From an uncultured Synergistia bacterium (lineage in GTDB: Bacteria > Eremiobacterota > SpSt-956 > JAKJGF01), in assembly GCA_937888925.1 (NCBI GenBank), contig CALARM010000662.1:1-29653 (forward strand): a stretch of 29,653 nucleotides of DNA, written 5' to 3'. Below, piece after piece: positions 25,651 through 29,653 of the stretch. A program made the translations under genes and the position numbers. The notes below the pieces were generated by a model. It searched no databases, was not told the origin of the DNA, and worked only from the letters and a program-made list of their open reading frames with translations. Positions within the stretch are counted from its first letter, which is position 1, and every line of letters begins with the position of its first letter.

Positions 25651-26784
25651 ATGAATTCCTTATTTAAAATATTTAAAAAGAAGCAAAAAGCAGAAAATTT
25701 ATGTGGAAATTTCCCGGAAAAGAATGACTTGCCCGGAAGAAAGAAAAAAATACTGCTGATAAATGAAAGGACGGAATTATCTGAACTATTCAACGAAAAC
25801 AACTGTGAAATAATAAGAGCCGGCGATTGTAAAAAAGCTCTTTCCATACTTGAAAAGGAACCGGTAGATATTTTACTTGGAGAATACCAAAAAGGTAATG
25901 ACTGTCGTGATATATATGCTTATATAAAAAATGCCTATCCCTCTCTTACTATAATCATATTTACGGATTCTCAGGACTTTTTTATAAAAAGTAATAAGGA
26001 TTTTAATCAAAGTGTTGATAAAGAAATTAAAACAGGCGAATATGTCCTTGATGAAAAGAAAAAACTTGAATTTATACGCCATATTTCAGAGGCAATTACA
26101 AAACCTCTGGATATACTGACAGGAAAATTTCTTCTCACGGAAAGTGACGAGATGTTCATGGCAGCAGGAGAATTTAAAAAAATTAAACATGCTTTTAAAT
26201 ATATATTGATGTTATGTAAGAAAATAAAGAAAATAAGTTCTGACGGTATTTCGATTAAAAAAGAATTACCGGCCCTTCACAGGCAATATTGTTCTGTCAG
26301 GTATATTATAGATGAAACAGTGGCAGGGTTTCATAAAAATGTCTTTATAAAAAAAGAATATATACTGCATACAGGGAAGACTTATATAGATGAACCTGCT
26401 ATAAAACTGGCTCTATATATAATTCTGGAAAATTTTATAATTCATAACTCTGAAAGTAAAAAAATCAGGTTAAGAGTCGTAAACAGTGAAGATGATTTAA
26501 GTATAAGCATAATGACAGATTCTTCCGAACCTGTTCCTTCAGGGGCTTTTTTGTATGATGAAAGAATGTCTGTAGCAGAGGAAATCATAAAAGCCCATAG
26601 AGGAGAAATCAGAATAAGAAACAGGGAATTTATTACGATATTTATTCCTCTGCCTTTTAAAGAAATAAGAGCAATAAATAAAAAAATCAGCAATGAAAGG
26701 CTTCTTGCTTCCATGAGTTTTATCTTTAGTTTTTTTTACTATTTTTTTACCTGCTTATTTATAAAAAAAATAAACAGGAGGTGA
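25651..26784 (+). CDS. Degenerate receiver / histidine-kinase-like hybrid
   Basis: 377 residues; AAAGGAGG upstream of ATG. Residues ~30-120 follow the CheY-like pattern (KKILLINER ... VDILLGEYQKG ... PSLTIIIFTDSQD), but the phosphoacceptor Asp is Gly77. Residues ~145-345 resemble a histidine kinase: FIRHISEAITKPLDIL fits the H-box with the His replaced by Glu, LYIILENFIIHN fits a degraded N-box, ISIMTDSSEPVPSG replaces the DxG box, and HRGEIRIRN fits the G2-type end. A membrane helix and a basic tail end the protein (LLASMSFIFSFFYYF...KKINRR). No phosphotransfer is expected. It may be a signalling remnant with a new role, or a protein-interaction platform. It lies seven bases from the HEAT gene. 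Confidence 0.75.
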   Translation: MNSLFKIFKKKQKAENLCGNFPEKNDLPGRKKKILLINERTELSELFNENNCEIIRAGDCKKALSILEKEPVDILLGEYQKGNDCRDIYAYIKNAYPSLTIIIFTDSQDFFIKSNKDFNQSVDKEIKTGEYVLDEKKKLEFIRHISEAITKPLDILTGKFLLTESDEMFMAAGEFKKIKHAFKYILMLCKKIKKISSDGISIKKELPALHRQYCSVRYIIDETVAGFHKNVFIKKEYILHTGKTYIDEPAIKLALYIILENFIIHNSESKKIRLRVVNSEDDLSISIMTDSSEPVPSGAFLYDERMSVAEEIIKAHRGEIRIRNREFITIFIPLPFKEIRAINKKISNERLLASMSFIFSFFYYFFTCLFIKKINRR

Positions 26785-26790
26785 TTTTTA

Positions 26791-27843
26791 ATGGGAATAT
26801 TTGATTTCTTATTATCATATTATTTACCTGTAAAGAATGAATATGAAGAACTGATAAATCCTTATACTTTAATGGAAGAAGAATTGATAAAGGATTTAGA
26901 GGATAAAGAAAACTATACGGTAGAAATACCGGAACAGATAAAAAATGAGGAAGAAAATGAACTTTTGATAAAGATTTTAAGAGATAAAAATAGTCTTTTT
27001 CGATGGTGTGCCGCAGAAAAACTGGGGAAACCCGGTGAGTCATATCCTGTAATTTATCTTATGGAAGCTCTGGAGGATAAAGACAATTTTCTTCGATATC
27101 ATGCTGCAGAAGCTCTCGGTGAAATTGGCGACCCTATATCTGTAGATGCCCTTACAGGAAAACTGTATGATGAGGATTCTATCCTGCAGTTGTATGCAGC
27201 AGAAGCTCTTGGGAAAATCGGAGATGTCAGGGCAGCAGAAGCTCTTGTCGGGAAATTAAGTGATATGGATGAACTGGTAGTGGACTATACAGTAGAAGCT
27301 CTTTTGAATACAGGTAAACCTGCTCTTCCATATCTATTGAGAGCTTTAAAACATGAAAGCTGGAAGGTCAGATTGAATTCCATAGAAATAATTAAAAAAA
27401 TCAAAGATAAGAGTCTGGTAGAACCTCTCATAGAAACATTAAATGATATATATGAGATAAGAATAAAAACATCGGAGCTTCTCAGAGAATATGTTATACC
27501 GGCAGGTCTTATGGGTTTTAATTCTATAGAACACCTGTATCAAATAATAGCAGGAGAAGAAAGAGGAAAAGACGAAGCAATTAAAGTTTTGAGAGAACTT
27601 TTAATAAGTGATAGCTCTCTCCATGAAGCAAGGATAACACCTTCGGATATTGCATATTTTAAAAAGGGAATGAACTGTTTGAAGGAATTCCGGGAAGGAT
27701 ATACACAGGAAGATGAAAGGAGATTAACAGATATATTTAATGGATATTTCAGTAATATAAAAGATATATTTATATTTCCACAGGAAGAAGTAAAAGATAA
27801 AGATATAGAAATAACTGGATGTATACGGAGAGCTATAATATAA
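26791..27843 (+). CDS. HEAT-repeat (PBS-lyase-type) protein
   Basis: 350 residues, AGGAGGTG upstream, six bases after the previous stop. Residues ~65-235 hold about five HEAT units with the PBS-lyase-like consensus: EALEDKDNFLRYHAAEALGEIGD, followed by units containing LYAAEALGKIGDVRA and VDYTVEALLNTGK, then RALKHESWKVRLNSIE. The N terminus begins MGIFDFLLSYYLPVKNEYEE and has no signal peptide. The C-terminal ~110 residues are less regular and charged. HEAT repeats form interaction solenoids; the partner may be the preceding protein, given the spacing. The gene ends at the left border of an IS256-type element, so loss of an original C terminus cannot be excluded. Confidence 0.88.
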   Translation: MGIFDFLLSYYLPVKNEYEELINPYTLMEEELIKDLEDKENYTVEIPEQIKNEEENELLIKILRDKNSLFRWCAAEKLGKPGESYPVIYLMEALEDKDNFLRYHAAEALGEIGDPISVDALTGKLYDEDSILQLYAAEALGKIGDVRAAEALVGKLSDMDELVVDYTVEALLNTGKPALPYLLRALKHESWKVRLNSIEIIKKIKDKSLVEPLIETLNDIYEIRIKTSELLREYVIPAGLMGFNSIEHLYQIIAGEERGKDEAIKVLRELLISDSSLHEARITPSDIAYFKKGMNCLKEFREGYTQEDERRLTDIFNGYFSNIKDIFIFPQEEVKDKDIEITGCIRRAII

Positions 27844-27846
27844 AGA

Positions 27847-29223
27847 TGTGGAAAAAGGATTAGGGAATAAAAAGGCGTAATCTTTCAAGTGCAAATCATT
27901 CTAAAAAGAAAGGAAAGAAAACGCCATGAAGATAGTTTATCTTAAAAAGGAGAAAAATACAATAAAAGAAGAAGAAATTGATACCCTGGAATTATTGGCA
28001 AGAGAAGGAGCAAGACAGCTCCTGGCAGAAGCATTAGAAAAAGAAGTAGAAGAATTTCTTGGAAGAGGAAAATATGAAAGAGTAGAGGAATTTCGAGGAT
28101 ATAGAAATGGCTATGGAAAAACACGAGATGTAGCCATAGGATATGGTCATGTAGAAGTAAAAGTTCCCCGCGTAAGTAATGTTCCGAAAGATGTCAGTGA
28201 AGAAGGTTATAACTCAAAAGTTTTAAGTAAATATCAAAGAAGCTCAAAAGGTGTGCAGAGAAATCTCGTAAACCTGTATTTAGAAGGATTATCCAGTGGT
28301 GACTTTGAACCTGTATTTAGAGATATTCTTGGTGAGACAGCAGGTTTATCATCAAGTACAATAATAAAATTGAAAGAAGACTGGCAGAGAGAATATGATG
28401 AATGGAAACAGAGAGCTCTCTGGTCAGAATATTATGCATATATATGGACTGACGGTGTTTACATTAAAGCCGGTTTAGAAAGGGAAAAGACGGCTCTTTT
28501 ATGTGTAATAGGAGTAAAAGAAGATGGCACAAAAGAATTATTATCTATAGGAGAAGGCTATAGAGAGAGCACTGCATCCTGGTTAGACGTATTGAGAGAC
28601 CTTAAAAAGAGAGGTATGAAGAGTCCGAGATTGGCAATAGGAGATGGAGCACTTGGTTTCTGGTCTGCTTTAAGAGATATATATCCCGAATGTAAAGAGC
28701 AGAGATGTTGGAACCATAAGATTATGAATGTAATAGATAAATTACCTAAACATATGGAGGAAAAAGCCAAAAGAAGATTAAGAGAACTCTACAGGGCAGA
28801 TACTCGCAAACAATGTCAGGACTGGTGCAGGACTTATGCCCAGGAATTGAGAGTTGCAAATTATAATGATGCTGCAGATACTCTCTTGAGAGAGCTGGAA
28901 CAACTTACAACTTTTTATGATTTTCCTAAAATTCACTGGGTTCATATCAAGACTACCAATCCTATAGAGTCTGTATTTTCCGGCGTAAAAACCAGAACAA
29001 ATGTGGTGAAACGGTTCAGGAAGAGAGAAAATGGGAAGTATATGGTTTTTAAGTTGATACAGAGATTGTCTATAAACTGGCTTCCTATAAAAGGGAAAGA
29101 TTTATTGCCTCTTTTGAAACAGGGGGCAAAATTTGTTGATGGAATTATAGTACAGAATATGCCTGATTTAGCTAAAGCAGCTTAATTGAAAGGAGTTGGA
29201 GGCACTTGAAAGAATTTTCCACA
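27847..29223 (+). mobile_element. IS256-family insertion sequence with unequal ends
   Basis: The transposase is flanked by matching ends in inverted orientation: TCTTTCAAGTGC (27881-27892) on the left and its complement (29202-29213) on the right; outside these, TGTGGAAAA (27847-27855) and its complement (29215-29223). On the right the two blocks are one base apart; on the left they are 25 bases apart. The exact ends are therefore uncertain. I saw no clear target-site duplication of eight or nine bases at either candidate border. Confidence 0.65.
27926..29185 (+). CDS. IS256-family (Mutator-type) DDE transposase
   Basis: 419 residues, full length for the family; AAAGGA upstream of ATG. The DDE triad is visible: Asp176 in WTDGVYIK, Asp240 in AIGDGALGFW, Glu348 in TTNPIESVFSGVKTRT. 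Between the second Asp and the Glu lies the family signature CWNHKIMNVIDKLP. The N-terminal region has the typical LLAEALEKEVEEFLG and RNGYGKTRDV segments and KVPRV. The reading frame is intact, so the protein could be active. Codon use resembles the neighbours. Confidence 0.95.
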   Translation: MKIVYLKKEKNTIKEEEIDTLELLAREGARQLLAEALEKEVEEFLGRGKYERVEEFRGYRNGYGKTRDVAIGYGHVEVKVPRVSNVPKDVSEEGYNSKVLSKYQRSSKGVQRNLVNLYLEGLSSGDFEPVFRDILGETAGLSSSTIIKLKEDWQREYDEWKQRALWSEYYAYIWTDGVYIKAGLEREKTALLCVIGVKEDGTKELLSIGEGYRESTASWLDVLRDLKKRGMKSPRLAIGDGALGFWSALRDIYPECKEQRCWNHKIMNVIDKLPKHMEEKAKRRLRELYRADTRKQCQDWCRTYAQELRVANYNDAADTLLRELEQLTTFYDFPKIHWVHIKTTNPIESVFSGVKTRTNVVKRFRKRENGKYMVFKLIQRLSINWLPIKGKDLLPLLKQGAKFVDGIIVQNMPDLAKAA

Positions 29224-29294
29224 ACTATTGACAAGAGCTCTATGCAATTTGAAGTAGATTAATCTTTGACGTTACACTGATTTTTAATAGACTC

Positions 29295-29653
29295 CTACTT
29301 ACCGTTATCTCTATATTCTGGATCAATCTCTAAGACTTTATTATAATAAATGTTTGCTTCTTTATATTTACTCTGGGATTTTAGAACTTTGCCTTTATTA
29401 TACAAAGCCGGAACATATTCAAAATCGATTTCCAGAGCTTTATCATAACACGTTATAGCTTCTTCGTATTTAATTAGAGATTTTAAACTATTTCCTTTGT
29501 TATACCATACTTCTTTATCTTTAAAATTTAACTCTATTGCTTTATTATAACAGTCTATAGCTTTTTCATATTTACTTTGATTATGTAAAACTTCTCCTTT
29601 ATTATTCCAGGCAGCATCATAATCAGGATTAATTTCTAAAGCTCTATCATAAC
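29295..29653 (-). CDS. C-terminal part of a TPR-repeat protein, cut by the window edge
   Basis: Minus-strand reading from the right edge gives 118 residues and a TAG stop (complement of 29295-29297). It shows three consecutive 34-residue TPR units and part of a fourth, with the usual pattern: AAWNNKGEVLHNQSKYEKAI, then CYNKAIELN, EVWYNKGNSLKSLIKYEEAI, CYDKALEID, PALYNKGKVLKSQSKYKEAN, LEIDPEY. The stop falls soon after the last unit (RDNGK). The N-terminal part and any effector domain lie outside the window. The ~70 bases between the insertion sequence and this gene hold nothing recognisable. Confidence 0.88.
   Translation of the reverse strand, partial: YDRALEINPDYDAAWNNKGEVLHNQSKYEKAIDCYNKAIELNFKDKEVWYNKGNSLKSLIKYEEAITCYDKALEIDFEYVPALYNKGKVLKSQSKYKEANIYYNKVLEIDPEYRDNGK

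Noticed and set aside
1..29653. tRNA, rRNA or riboswitch genes
   Set aside because: No cloverleaf-like, conserved rRNA or known riboswitch core sequence was recognised by eye; a covariance-model search would settle this.

Overview
The window is low in G+C (roughly one third by eye) and comes from a bacterium with a large accessory repertoire: eukaryote-like Ser/Thr kinases fused to FGE-sulfatase (SUMF1) domains, a STAND NTPase with WD40 repeats, HEAT and TPR proteins, and an IS256-type insertion sequence. I cannot name the taxon. Kinase-FGE arrays of this kind occur in large-genome lineages such as Eremiobacterota, Riflebacteria-like phyla and cyanobacteria-like groups, but that is only a suggestion. 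No rRNA, tRNA, CRISPR array or replication origin was seen.

Layout. 1-190 (-): start of a secreted protein running off the left edge. 242-279: short heptad repeat. 488-1216 (+): small hydrophobic Gly/Ala-rich protein. 1456-9798 (+): a tight three-gene operon, the main discovery. 9841-10563 (-): unknown protein convergent with that operon. 10724-11459 (+): a small Cys4 protein and a frameshifted exported protein, sharing a promoter-like motif. 11578-16534 (+): a membrane pseudokinase-FGE protein followed by an apparently active kinase-FGE protein. 16566-16621: a second heptad repeat inside a perfect inverted repeat. 16652-25527 (+): STAND NTPase with 14 WD40 repeats, a stand-alone pseudokinase, and a second membrane pseudokinase-FGE protein. 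25651-27843 (+): a degenerate receiver/histidine-kinase-like protein and a HEAT-repeat protein. 27847-29223: IS256-family element. 29295-29653 (-): C-terminal part of a TPR protein.

The three-gene operon looks like a self-contained second transcription machine. Gene 2 (1814 aa) is a single-chain fusion of RNA polymerase beta and beta-prime. It has all catalytic landmarks (the three Asp of the metal-binding loop, bridge helix, trigger-loop His, active-site Lys pair), but it is far smaller than two normal subunits, lacks the beta flap and the N-terminal beta-prime zinc domain, and carries changes at the rifampicin pocket and at the Asn of NADFDGD. Gene 3 is a divergent sigma-54 (RpoN) homologue whose C-terminal half aligns from the core-binding region through the HTH to the RpoN box, while its N terminus is a Cys4 zinc ribbon followed by an acidic stretch instead of the usual Gln-rich region I. 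Gene 1 is a sigma-54-activator-type AAA+ ATPase (Walker A, DAFTGA loop, Walker B, both Arg fingers, sensor II) with an N-terminal Nudix-fold domain that has lost the catalytic Glu residues, and with no DNA-binding domain. A fused dedicated core, a matching divergent sigma-54 and a matching activator in one operon is an arrangement I do not know from the literature. Alpha and omega are not encoded here and would have to come from the host enzyme, or be dispensable.

The second half is a signalling region. Of four kinase-fold proteins only one (14546-16534) keeps the full catalytic set; the other three have lost catalytic residues, and a degenerate two-component-like protein lies downstream. This suggests sensing and scaffolding rather than a phosphorylation cascade.
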